From Cyprinodon diabolis (Eukaryota > Chordata > Actinopteri > Cyprinodontiformes > Cyprinodontidae), in contig CM060080.1 in the NCBI GenBank assembly GCA_030533445.1, forward strand, positions 24,843,052-24,907,051: DNA of 64,000 nucleotides, in the 5' to 3' direction. A program made the translations under genes and the position numbers. The stretch's first letter is position 1; the number at the start of each line of letters is the position of its first letter. The notes under the pieces were generated by a model. It had not been told where the DNA came from. It did no database searches and saw only the letters and a program-made list of their open reading frames with translations. Shown one piece after another: positions 15,116 to 25,288 of this stretch.

Positions 15116-15231
15116 ATTTACAAACAGGCAAGATTTCTGGCTCTCACAGACCTGTAACTTCTTCTGTAAGAGGCTCCTCTGTCCTCCACTCGTTACCTTC
15201 ATTAATGGCACCTGTTTGAACCCGTTATCTG

Positions 15232-15238
15232 TATAAAA
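15232..15238 (+). promoter_or_regulatory. TATA box of Tc1 transposase, copy 1
   Basis: TATAAAA 45 bp before the start codon, inside the element, so the promoter travels with the transposon. Confidence 0.6.
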
Positions 15239-15282
15239 GACACCTGTCCACAACCTCAAACAGTCACACTCTAAACTCCACC

Positions 15283-16305
15283 ATGGCCAAAACTAGAGAG
15301 CTGTCAAAGGACACCCGAAACAAAATTATAGACCTGCACCAGGCTGGGAAGTCTGAATCTGCAATAGGTAAACAGCTTGGTGTGAAGAAATCAACTGTGG
15401 GATCAATTATTAGAAAATGGAAAACATACAAGACGACTGATAATCTTCCTCGATCTGGGGCTCCACGCAAGATCTCACCCCGTGGGGTCAAAATGATCAC
15501 AAGAACGGTAAGTAAAAATCCCAGAAACACACGGGGGGACCTAGTGAATGACCTGCAGAGAGCTGGGACCAAAGTAACAAAGGCTACCATCAGTAACACA
15601 CTACGCCGCCAGGGACTCAAATCCTGCAGTGCCAGACGTGTCCCCCTGCTTAAGCCAGTACATGTCAAGGCCCGTCTCAAGTTTGCTAGAGAGCATTTGG
15701 ATGATCCAGACGATGACTGGGAGAATATCATATGGTCAGATGAAACCAAAATAGAACTTTTTGGTAAAAACTCTACTCGTCGTGTTTGGATGAAAGAGAA
15801 TGCTGAGTTGCATCCAAAGAACACCATACCTACAGTGAAGCATGGGGGTGGAAACATCATGCTTTGGGGCTGTTTTTCTGCTAAGGGACCAGGACGACTG
15901 ATCCGTGTGAAGGAAAGAATGCATGGGGCCATGTATCGTCAAATTTTGAGTGAAAACCTCCTTCCATCAGCAAGGGCATTGAAGATGAAATGTGGCTGGG
16001 TCTTTCAGCATGACAATGATCCCAAACACACCGCCCAGGTAACGAAGGAGTGGCTTCGTAAGAAGCATTTCAAGGTCCTGGAGTGGCCTAGCCAGTCTCC
16101 AGATCTCAACCCCATAGAAAATCTTTGGAGGGAGTTGAAAGTCCGTGTTGCCCAGCGACAGCCCCAGAACATCACTGCTCTAGAGGAGATCTGCATGGAG
16201 GAATGGGCCAAAATACCAGCAACAGTGTGTGAAAACCTTGTGAAGACTTACAGAAAACATTTGATCTCTGTCATTGCCAACAAAGGGTATATAAAAAAGT
16301 ATTGA
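15283..16305 (+). CDS. Tc1 family DD34E transposase, copy 1, intact
   Basis: 340 codons, the usual length for Sleeping Beauty-type transposases. It cuts the element out at its terminal repeats and inserts it at TA sites, acting in the nucleus. Residues 1-110 form the paired-like DNA-binding region: two helix-turn-helix halves ([20 protein letters not shown], then [20 protein letters not shown]) joined by a basic GAPRK linker. Residues 120-340 are the catalytic domain, with D153 (WSDET), D244 ([10 protein letters not shown]) and E279 (NPIENLW). The 34-residue D-E spacing and these positions match the family triad. A glycine-rich box ([12 protein letters not shown]) is at 187-198. The start has a strong context (CCACCATGG) and no frame breaks, so it looks functional. 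The long antisense frame over it is a shadow. Confidence 0.96.
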   Translation: MAKTRELSKDTRNKIIDLHQAGKSESAIGKQLGVKKSTVGSIIRKWKTYKTTDNLPRSGAPRKISPRGVKMITRTVSKNPRNTRGDLVNDLQRAGTKVTKATISNTLRRQGLKSCSARRVPLLKPVHVKARLKFAREHLDDPDDDWENIIWSDETKIELFGKNSTRRVWMKENAELHPKNTIPTVKHGGGNIMLWGCFSAKGPGRLIRVKERMHGAMYRQILSENLLPSARALKMKCGWVFQHDNDPKHTAQVTKEWLRKKHFKVLEWPSQSPDLNPIENLWRELKVRVAQRQPQNITALEEICMEEWAKIPATVCENLVKTYRKHLISVIANKGYIKKY

Positions 16306-16321
16306 GATGAACTTTTGTTAT

Positions 16322-16520
16322 TGACCAAATACTTATTTTCCACCATATTTTGCAAATAAATTCTTTAAAAATCAGATAATGTGATTTTCTGGATTTTTTT
16401 TCTCATTTTGTCTCTCATAGTTGAGGTATATCTATGATGAAAATTACCGGCCTCTCTCATCTTTTTAAGTGGGAGAACTGGCACTATTGGTGGCTGACTA
16501 AATACTTTTTTGCCCCACTG
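16322..16520 (-). repeat. Right terminal inverted repeat, Tc1 copy 1
   Basis: Partner of 14917-15115. It also contains AATAAA at 16355-16360, which may serve as the transposase poly(A) signal. Confidence 0.9.
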
Positions 16521-16522
16521 TA

Positions 16523-17196
16523 TTGTGTGAACAAGACATATGAAGTGTGGAGTGTGTGAAAAGCTTTACGTTCCTGGGAGTCTACATCTCCGAGGACCCG
16601 ACCTGGATGAACAGCTGCTCCAAACTCATCAAGAAGGCGCACCACTGCCGCATCTTCATGAAGAACCTGAGGAAGAACCATCTGTGCTCAGAGATCTTCA
16701 CTAAGTTCTACCACTGCACCAATGAGAGATTCCTCACCAACTGTATAACTGTTTAGTATGAGAGCTGCTCTGCCTCAGACCAGAAGGTGTTGCAGAGGGT
16801 AGCGGAAACTTGCCAGTACATCGCTGGGGCACCGCTCTCTGCCATCAAGGACATCTACAGGAAGCGGAGTCTGAAAGGGGCCGGGAAAATCACCAAAGAC
16901 CCTTCACACACTCTTCTAAATCCTGCCCTTTGAAAGGCGTTAACAGAAGCCTACGGACTAGAACCACCAGGTACCAGAAAATCTGCTTCCCCACAGATTT
17001 CACGCTCCTGAACGCCTCCTGACACCAACTATACAGTAAGTACTGTACACCACCCCATCCCACCCCACCCCATTAAAAAAAAACACACACACTCATACAA
17101 CAATAACTAATGGAATTCCCTCACACACATCTTCAGATCCAGCACCACTTACATGCACTTCTCAACTATAGCTGTATATAATCTGCAAAACCTTTA

Positions 17197-17200
<4 letters not shown>
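16523..17200 (+). pseudogene. LINE 3' fragment (L2/CR1-like ORF2 C-terminus), decayed
   Basis: Translated pieces read FLGVYISEDPTW, LIKKAHHCRIFMKNLRKNHL, FYHCTNERFLTNCITV, then after a stop QRVAETCQYIAGAPLSAIKD, and in another frame RSLRTRTTRYQK...FTLLNAS. This is the familiar C-terminal region of fish L2/CR1-like reverse transcriptases. It is broken by an in-frame TAG near 16755 and at least one frameshift near 16930. The Tc1 copy lies directly beside its left end. A 3' tail follows, merging into the TA array. Confidence 0.75.

Positions 17201-17293
<93 letters not shown>
17201..17293. repeat. (TA)n microsatellite, 93 bp
   Basis: Uninterrupted TA dinucleotides at the 3' end of the LINE fragment. 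Confidence 0.98.
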
Positions 17294-17295
<2 letters not shown>

Positions 17296-17460
17296 CATAT
17301 CCTAACTTTCATGTATAATTTGTATATAGTTCTCGCATTTATTTATTTTATAGCCTCTTACAGTTACTTTTTGTTTATGCAGTACAGTATATACCATTTA
17401 TAATTAATGCATACATAGTCTCTATGCACATGTAAATAAATATAGATCAAACATTTTGTG

Positions 17461-18390
17461 AAAGTCTGGAAAATTCTGTTTCATCCACTGCTCCTCTTTT
17501 ATATGGAGTTCCTCAGGGTTCTGTCTTGGGCCCCCTTCTTTTTACTATTTATCTGCTCCTAGATAAATAGTAAAAAGAAGAGGAAAAGACATGAGGATTT
17601 TTTAAGAGAGTCTACCTTTACACCTGGGCTATCTAGGTCACTTTGTCCAGCCAGTGGCCACAAATCTGTATTTTAAAATGGACAGCCATCATTACTTTGA
17701 GAGCCAAATCAAAGCTGTTGCCAAACCCAGTTTCTTCCAGCTGCAGTAGCTGGAAAAGTTCATGCTGAGCAAAGCACATTGTGAGACAGTGATCTACGCC
17801 TATGTGACCGCTCGGCTGGATTACTGTAATGCACTTTATTTTGGTATTAGTGGATCTTTAATTGCCCCTCTGCATACAGTTCAAGTTGCTACTGCTTGAC
17901 TTTTAACTGGGACATGTATGTTTAAACACGTCTCCCCAGTTTTAAGTTCACTTCACTTGCTTTCGGTTAGTTTTAAGGATCCATCTTAAAATAGTTTTAT
18001 TTTGCCCCACCATATATTTCTGATCTCCTACATCCATATACTGTTTGGTCAGCAGATCGGTTAATCCTGTCAGAACATAGAATGAGGTGTAAACTCAGAG
18101 GGGACCTTCTTTGTAGCTGATGCCAAACTCTGGAATAATTTACAACAGAATATCAGACAGGCTTCCTCTTTGACCATTTGTAAACGTCTCATCTTTTCTC
18201 TGGCATGTACAGTAATACTCAAAAGGATGTTGGTGTTGATATTATGCTTTTTTCTTTTATTTTCTATATTGTTTTCACTTATTTATTTTATATAGTTTTA
18301 ATAATCTTAGTGCATTTTATGGTGTTTGCATTTCTGGTTTTGTGCAGCACTTTCGTCCAATTGTTTTTCTTACTGCTAAATAAAGTTGTA
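17461..18390 (+). pseudogene. L2-type LINE fragment with reverse-transcriptase remnants
   Basis: Opens with the reverse-transcriptase phrase PLLYGVPQGSVLGPLLFTIY (about 17488-17550). Sequence is then lost and replaced by an inverted copy of the preceding 20 bases (see 17535-17580). It resumes with SFFQLQ, KAHCETVIYAYVTARLDYCNALYFGI (about 17770-17850) and the C-terminal PNSGIIYNRISDRLPL-like region. The 3' tail near 18345 reads GTGCAGCACTTTCGTC and ends in CTAAATAAAG, as fish L2 elements do. Many stops and shifts; not functional. Confidence 0.7.
17535..17580. repeat. Perfect inverted repeat, 20-bp arms, 6-bp loop
   Basis: 17535-17554 is the exact reverse complement of 17561-17580, separated by GCTCCT. 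The left arm is ordinary LINE sequence; the right arm is where the LINE text stops. It could form a hairpin. Confidence 0.9.
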
Positions 18391-19150
18391 TCAGATTTGA
18401 TATTGTTCCTTAATCAGATGTATCCAAAGCAAGTCAATATGACTCGCTCACAAGCTTGGCAAGTTTGTAAGACCCGCCCCCTTTGTGAAACAACTGACAT
18501 TCAAACCCTCGAGTTAATAACTTAAAAGTTAAGATTTAAATCCAATTGAGAATTTGTTGCAAAACTTGAAGATTAACATTCTTTTATTCCTATCTAATTA
18601 AACGTGGTCTTTTCTTTTAAGGGTTCCATAAAATGTCAGTGTCTTTATGTTAAGAGCCTGATGCCAATGCATAGCAAACATTTAGATTTTGTAATTAAGG
18701 ATATCATCAGCACATAGACATGTTATGACTTGCTGCAAGAATGACCCTCTCCTCTTTGCCACACATAAACCACCAACCATTCCTCTTTCTGAACTACAGG
18801 CCTGAAGAGGAACAAGACTGCTAAGCTTCATAGCTAGTGGTTATCATATAAGAGCATAACTCTTAGGAAATGTGGGGGTAGTATTTGCTCAAGGACGTTA
18901 TCTCATGTCCAAGAGAGCAGAACAATAGCAATGTTATTCTGGCACAGGGGCATTTCTCTTGTCGGTGGAGTGAATGTACACCATGTGATTTTCTATGTCT
19001 GGTTATTTGCCAACTCTCTGATGTTGGATCTCAGTCTTGTAGAAAAAAACATACAGGCTACTTTTTCTTTTTGTAACTAAGGCTTTTAAGATTAACTCAT
19101 TTTTAGGTCAAATCTATGGCTTTGATTACATTTTATGTAAAACAAAATAG
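18391..19150. other. Intergenic, nothing recognised
   Basis: No gene or known repeat seen. Confidence 0.35.
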
Positions 19151-19156
19151 TCTTTC

Positions 19157-19500
19157 TGTCAAGGCTGAGTGGAGGTTGATTAATGACCCAAATGTACAGA
19201 GAGGAGGCAGAGATTAGTTTTTGCAGATTTAATATAAAAAGGGCAACAGAAACAAGATCCAAGAACAAAATACAGGAAACCAAAAAACATTAGATGACAG
19301 GGGAAACCAAACACATGAGGAGCCAAGTAACGGCAAGGAATGCACAATGAGGAACTACACAGGTGGTGTATATATGAGGGACATAACTTAGAATGGGCTA
19401 ATCAGCTGATAGGGGGCAGGTGTAAATAGAAGTAACTAGAAGATAGTTAGGGGAAAGGAGACTGGCAAAAGGGACAAAAAAGAGTATTTCAGAAAATGGA
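19157..19500 (-). repeat. LTR-like repeat family C, reverse copy
   Basis: Begins TGTCAAGGCTGAG, then AATGACCCAAATGTACAGAGAG, TTTAATATAAAAAGG, and GGGCTAATCAGCTGATAGGG...AGGTGTAAATAGAAGTAACTAG. This is the reverse complement of the copies at 10340, 40130 and 42950. Begins with TG like an LTR, but no 5-bp duplication was found. Confidence 0.5.
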
Positions 19501-20745
19501 ATACAGCTAATGAGGCTTATTGAACGGATTTACATCCGAGGGCTTAGATAATCTTATCCCTGGAAAATAAAAATCGCATGAGCGGCATGCAGTGTAGATT
19601 GGCAACTTTATTTTCTAATGTTATCTTATTGTTATTAAGAGCTACCTCTAACCATGTCAGAAAAGGACAACATTTCATGCATATTCATTTTTCTGCAGTA
19701 TAGTGTGAAGCACACGATGCAGTTTTCTCCATGAACAGATTTAACATGTCAAAACCAAAACAAAAAAAACTATGAAAAAAAAAGCATGTATATAAAAAGA
19801 GAACTAGAAAGCATAACTGGAACTGACATTTCTCAAGAAGAAAAAAAAAAACAACATGCTAAACTTTAAGTCCTTTGTGAGTTTTAAATTCTGTTTTGTA
19901 ACAGCATCACTGATTTACAGCTCCCTCATCATGTAATACTAACACTGAACTTGTGCTTTTGCCCCAGGAATAAAATAATAATTGCCATTAGTCATCAAAA
20001 CTAAACCTTAGAGCTGCTGCAGTTGGGTGTAATATTTTCCTGCAGAGTATATTTAAGAGGAGAAACATTGTGACTGATAAAACCCATTTAATGACTTGGA
20101 TTTGCAGTGTCTGACACTGTTAAGATGAAAGTTTGCAGTGCTCCTAATTGTCAATCATGAGATGTTTAAAGGATTTTTTTTTTGCTGCACAACTTGTTGC
20201 CATGTTGCAGTTTTTTAAGACCTTACCAAAACATCTTAATGACCTATTTAAACATTTCTCTGCTGTAACATCACCAAGCATGGAACATCCAAACACAGTG
20301 AAAAGTAGCTCAGGTACTTCTTTACAACACTGACATTTCAACAACAAGGCCTTTGCAAATGGACTGTGTATGTTAAGCTTTGACAAACAAGTCAAAATAA
20401 TTGCATCTTTACCTATTATTTTGGCTGATGTCTAACCTTTTGTCAAAACATTAGGTAAAGTTTTGTTTTCTGTTCTTAAATCATATCTCAGACAGCATAT
20501 CCACAGTATGAATACACTCTTTGATTTCATCCTTCCTATCCTTAGGAAAAACGAAGGTCAAGAGAATTCTTCCAAAATGTCAACCATTTCCTTTAATGTG
20601 GAATAGATAAAAACGTACCTTCATATTCTGTCATCTTAATCCAAATCACGCTCCATGAGCAAAACTTTCAGGTATGATTGGAATAACAGTAAGCCTGTGT
20701 CCGTGGATGGATTTGAGTGCAGAGAAGAGGAAGGTAAAAGGATTA
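19501..20745. other. Intergenic, nothing recognised
   Basis: AT-rich. A 17-base match to the TTAA-type MITE (CTCCTAATTGTCAATCA near 20141) is too short to call a copy. Confidence 0.35.
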
Positions 20746-20747
20746 TA

Positions 20748-20946
20748 CAGTGGGGCAAAAAAGTATTTAGTCAGCCACCAATAGTGCAAGTTCTCCCACT
20801 TAAAAAGATGAGAGAGGCCAGTAATTTTCATCATAGATATACCTCAACTATGAGAGACAAAATGAGAAAAAAAAATCCAGAAAATCACATTGTCTGATTT
20901 TTAAAGAATTTATTTGCAAAATATGGTGGAAAATAAGTATTTGGTC
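20748..20946 (+). repeat. Left terminal inverted repeat, Tc1 copy 2
   Basis: 199 bp; same sequence as 14917-15115 as far as I can see. Confidence 0.9.
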
Positions 20947-21062
20947 ATTTACAAACAGGCAAGATTTCTGGCTCTCACAGACCTGTAACTTCTTCTGTAA
21001 GAGGCTCCTCTGTCCTCCACTCGTTACCTTCATTAATGGCACCTGTTTGAACCCGTTATCTG

Positions 21063-21069
21063 TATAAAA
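21063..21069 (+). promoter_or_regulatory. TATA box of Tc1 transposase, copy 2
   Basis: TATAAAA 45 bp before the transposase start, as in copy 1. Confidence 0.6.
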
Positions 21070-21113
21070 GACACCTGTCCACAACCTCAAACAGTCACAC
21101 TCTAAACTCCACC

Positions 21114-22136
21114 ATGGCCAAAACTAGAGAGCTGTCAAAGGACACCCGAAACAAAATTATAGACCTGCACCAGGCTGGGAAGTCTGAATCTGCAATAGGT
21201 AAACAGCTTGGTGTGAAGAAATCAACTGTGGGATCAATTATTAGAAAATGGAAAACATACAAGACGACTGATAATCTTCCTCGATCTGGGGCTCCACGCA
21301 AGATCTCACCCCGTGGGGTCAAAATGATCACAAGAACGGTAAGTAAAAATCCCAGAAACACACGGGGGGACCTAGTGAATGACCTGCAGAGAGCTGGGAC
21401 CAAAGTAACAAAGGCTACCATCAGTAACACACTACGCCGCCAGGGACTCAAATCCTGCAGTGCCAGACGTGTCCCCCTGCTTAAGCCAGTACATGTCAAG
21501 GCCCGTCTCAAGTTTGCTAGAGAGCATTTGGATGATCCAGACGATGACTGGGAGAATATCATATGGTCAGATGAAACCAAAATAGAACTTTTTGGTAAAA
21601 ACTCTACTCGTCGTGTTTGGATGAGAGAGAATGCTGAGTTGCATCCAAAGAACACCATACCTACAGTGAAGCATGGGGGTGGAAACATCATGCTTTGGGG
21701 CTGTTTTTCTGCTAAGGGACCAGGACGACTGATCCGTGTGAAGGAAAGAATGCATGGGGCCATGTATCGTCAAATTTTGAGTGAAAACCTCCTTCCATCA
21801 GCAAGGGCATTGAAGATGAAATGTGGCTGGGTCTTTCAGCATGACAATGATCCCAAACACACCGCCCAGGTAACGAAGGAGTGGCTTCGTAAGAAGCATT
21901 TCAAGGTCCTGGAGTGGCCTAGCCAGTCTCCAGATCTCAACCCCATAGAAAATCTTTGGAGGGAGTTGAAAGTCCGTGTTGCCCAGCGACAGCCCCAGAA
22001 CATCACTGCTCTAGAGGAGATCTGCATGGAGGAATGGGCCAAAATACCAGCAACAGTGTGTGAAAACCTTGTGAAGACTTACAGAAAACATTTGATCTCT
22101 GTCATTGCCAACAAAGGGTATATAAAAAAGTATTGA
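21114..22136 (+). CDS. Tc1 family DD34E transposase, copy 2, intact
   Basis: 340 codons, identical to the copy at 15283-16305 except residue 171, which is Arg here and Lys there (AGA versus AAA). The substitution lies in the catalytic domain between D153 and the glycine-rich box and is conservative. D153, D244 and E279 are present, as are both helix-turn-helix halves and the basic linker. The frame is uninterrupted, with the same CCACCATGG start. With its own promoter and terminal repeats it has everything an autonomous Tc1 element needs. Whether it is expressed cannot be seen from DNA. Confidence 0.96.
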   Translation: MAKTRELSKDTRNKIIDLHQAGKSESAIGKQLGVKKSTVGSIIRKWKTYKTTDNLPRSGAPRKISPRGVKMITRTVSKNPRNTRGDLVNDLQRAGTKVTKATISNTLRRQGLKSCSARRVPLLKPVHVKARLKFAREHLDDPDDDWENIIWSDETKIELFGKNSTRRVWMRENAELHPKNTIPTVKHGGGNIMLWGCFSAKGPGRLIRVKERMHGAMYRQILSENLLPSARALKMKCGWVFQHDNDPKHTAQVTKEWLRKKHFKVLEWPSQSPDLNPIENLWRELKVRVAQRQPQNITALEEICMEEWAKIPATVCENLVKTYRKHLISVIANKGYIKKY

Positions 22137-22152
22137 GATGAACTTTTGTTAT

Positions 22153-22351
22153 TGACCAAATACTTATTTTCCACCATATTTTGCAAATAAATTCTTTAAA
22201 AATCAGATAATGTGATTTTCTGGATTTTTTTTCTCATTTTGTCTCTCATAGTTGAGGTATATCTATGATGAAAATTACCGGCCTCTCTCATCTTTTTAAG
22301 TGGGAGAACTGGCACTATTGGTGGCTGACTAAATACTTTTTTGCCCCACTG
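22153..22351 (-). repeat. Right terminal inverted repeat, Tc1 copy 2
   Basis: Partner of 20748-20946; equivalent to 16322-16520. Confidence 0.9.
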
Positions 22352-22353
22352 TA

Positions 22354-25123
22354 CAAAGTATGAGACATAAAAAGAACAAGTGTGCGAGGTAGGGACAGTG
22401 ATAGAGAAAATGTCAAAGATAAACATTCTTCCTTTAATCTTTTCTTATTCAAGCTCCTCTATAAAAAATAAAGCATACAGGAATTAGAACAAAACACTAA
22501 AAGAAACATAAGGAGATCATCTTCCTGTTACAGATCCAAATTAATGCTTGTAATCAAGGTAATTGTCCTGTGATTGTTAACGTTTTATAATGATCCATTT
22601 GAATCTAATCACCAGGTTGTCATTCCAAAAGCTGCAGGCTTCAGGAAAGCTGCTTTTTAAGCAAGGATGCAACAAGGCACTGAGCAAAGACAAAAATAAT
22701 TACTGATTGCTCTCATTATGTGATCCACAGCTGATGAATCATAACTACTTAGCAAACAAAACAAAGTAATTGTTGCATTCCGGCATTTTTCCACAGTTTA
22801 GAAATCTGCATGTTAGGTTAATATGTCCTCTCCAAACTGTTCGGAGATTTGAGCACCTGCCTGCATAGCTGTTTGGCTGAGTGCTCCCAGCCTGTTGCTT
22901 ACTGATGAATGGAGAATAGAAACCAGCTTTCACAGTCAGTCTCCTAAATATGGTATATCAATATTATGGATTACTTTGACTAATGATTAATGCAATTAAA
23001 AGAAGCACACAGCGCTAAGTATCTGAAGGCTTTCTAAAATTGCTCTCTTGCACTAGACTCTTGTTGAATCCTAGGTGCTCCATTTGTTAGTACTTAAGAG
23101 AAAAATCAGGTCTTGACACCACAAAAAAGACCAGATCTTTTTTGTAGTGCTGTACGTCAGTCCTGTCTGTCTTTATTTAAGCTGGGTCAGATCCTGGTGT
23201 TGAAAAAGGAGGCAGGCAGTCAAGGCAGCAGAATATAGCGTTAGCCTCACTACATGCAGTTAGCCAAGCCTTGCAGCTAAACCAGGTTCTGGAAGAATGA
23301 TGAGTGTATCATTTCCATCTGTCTTTGGACTTCTGATTTATTGTGATGTTCAACTGATCAGGTCCAAACACGTTCACCTCCAGCTTCTCTTGGTAAATTT
23401 GCTTTAAGGGACTTAATTTCCTTAACTTGACTTGTAAAATAACCCACTATGACTTTAACAACAGTTCCGGTCAGCTCAGGGCGCAGCTCTCCTGCGCCCA
23501 CAGCTCTCCTGCGCCCACAGCTCTCCTATCTTTTGCATTGCAGAGATGCCACTGTGCATGCAAAGTAAAGTTTCACATCCAGGGAAGAAATACTTCACCA
23601 ATCCGACGATTAAAGAAAAACCTTTACTTGTTATTAAATATTTATCTTGCACATCTAAAAAAAAAATATTGATATATTTCAAATGTTTTAATTTATATAT
23701 TTTTTATGTCTCAATTAAAGTCATTGTGTGGGTGGGGCGGTGAACTAGCACCCTCTATGGCCAGCCACCACTGCTAGACACCCAGCTATTATAACATTAA
23801 CCGCTTGAAAACACGTAATTCTTTATATGTAAAACAGGAGCAAACCCACACATCGCTCTTGGGCAGCTTTCATGTCAGTATTTTGTTGGCACTGTACCTT
23901 TTTATTATGCATCATAAATAAAAGAAGGGCTGAATTAAAAGAAGTATGTTGAATAAAAGTGTGTCATTTATAACTTGTGCAGCTCCTTTAATTAATGATG
24001 CCTATGAATGCAGTGGTGATCTGCAATAATTTTATCTGCACATCCCATTTGAGCTATCAAAACTTGAAATCTTGTTTGACATCTCCACTGAGGCAGCTGC
24101 CACTTCACTGCATCCCTAACCAATTAGCACAGTGCATTACAGGAAAAGGAATCCCATCAATAACCCATGGGACATTATTCAGGATGGAACTGAAAGATTT
24201 ATGCTTGATACTTCCTAAAAGGACATGCATGGCACTTCACACCTTAAATGATTGCTTCTTTATGGTCTTGGTTCATCCACAAACTTTTGAAGAGATGTCA
24301 TTTCGGATATTTACTCAGTGTCCCCATGGTGAGAGGCCATTCCTCTGACAGCCAATGCATCAGGGGTGCACAGCAGTCAGGAAGGCCATCTGTGTTTATT
24401 TTCAATTAAAGACAGCTCCTTCATCCCCTCTCTGTTCTTGTTTTTTTCATTAAGGATAAAATTTACATTAACTTTATTAATTATTAATGTAACATAAGTA
24501 AAGGAAGTTGTTATCACTAATGAGGAGGAAATAAACCATGCGAAATATTATTTACGCTGTATATGTGCATTTTCATAAAATTCATTGCTCTTGAATATGA
24601 TGCTAACCAAAGCATGAATGTTTAAACCTACAAATTCAGTTGAGTGAGCTGTAATTGAATATGTATGTCTCAGCTATTGTTTATGTGGAGGAATTTGCTG
24701 GTTTATGGTAGGCTGTTAAATTGTTTTTCCAGAGGATGCAGGACCACATGAAGGGTGCTGGCAGGACGCCGAGAATAAACACACCGGCTGGGTGATAACC
24801 AGCCTGAGGGGGTCAGCCCAGCAAGAAATCTGACAGAAATCTCACTCAATTAGAATCCTGCACTTTGTGCAAACCTTTGGACAAAAAACATTACTATTTT
24901 AGCACAGAATAATGTTGATCAGATAATTACACAGTTACTATTGCTTGCAGTAAGTCTAGAAAGACACTAGGCAAAAGAAAGACAAAAATTTAACAAACAT
25001 CTCAACACAAGGTATAGGAAGATCCTCAATTTTTTTTTAAATTTATACCTGAAATACTCAAAAAGTACCTGTTTTTTTATTTTTTAATTAGTAGCAAAAA
25101 TGTGAGAAGCCCACAGAGAGAGT
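22354..25123. other. Intergenic, nothing firmly recognised
   Basis: Unique-looking AT-rich DNA. It contains a small tandem repeat (23484-23527) and an ATG-started open frame of 117 codons at 23995-24348 with no recognisable domain. Confidence 0.35.
23484..23527. repeat. 17-bp tandem repeat, about 2.6 units
   Basis: Unit CAGCTCTCCTGCGCCCA repeated head to tail; GC-rich against an AT-rich background. Confidence 0.85.

Positions 25124-25288
<165 letters not shown>

Larger units (their letters stand above)
14917..16520 (+). mobile_element. Tc1-like transposon, full length, copy 1 (1604 bp)
   Basis: Complete Tc1/mariner element beginning CAGTGGGGCAAAAAAG and ending CTTTTTTGCCCCACTG. It is flanked by TA (14915-14916, 16521-16522), the target duplication of this superfamily. 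Terminal inverted repeats are 199 bp, each with an outer (GTATTTAGTCAG) and inner (GTATTTGGTCA) copy of a short direct repeat, the IR/DR layout seen in Sleeping Beauty-like elements. It carries one intact transposase gene. Only one base differs by eye from the element at 20748-22351, so at least one copy is very young. Confidence 0.97.
20748..22351 (+). mobile_element. Tc1-like transposon, full length, copy 2 (1604 bp)
   Basis: Same length, orientation and termini as 14917-16520, shifted by exactly 5831 bp at every internal landmark. TA duplications are at 20746-20747 and 22352-22353. Comparing by eye, the only difference found is A15794 versus G21625. The flanks outside the TA sites are unrelated, so this is a second insertion and not a segmental duplication. 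Confidence 0.97.

Noticed and set aside
15264..15932. 222-codon minus-strand ORF over the Tc1 transposase (and its twin at 21095-21763)
   Set aside because: Exactly antisense to the conserved transposase frame and present in both copies for that reason; no domain of its own.
20141..20157. CTCCTAATTGTCAATCA match to the TTAA-type MITE
   Set aside because: Only 17 bases match and flanks do not continue the element.
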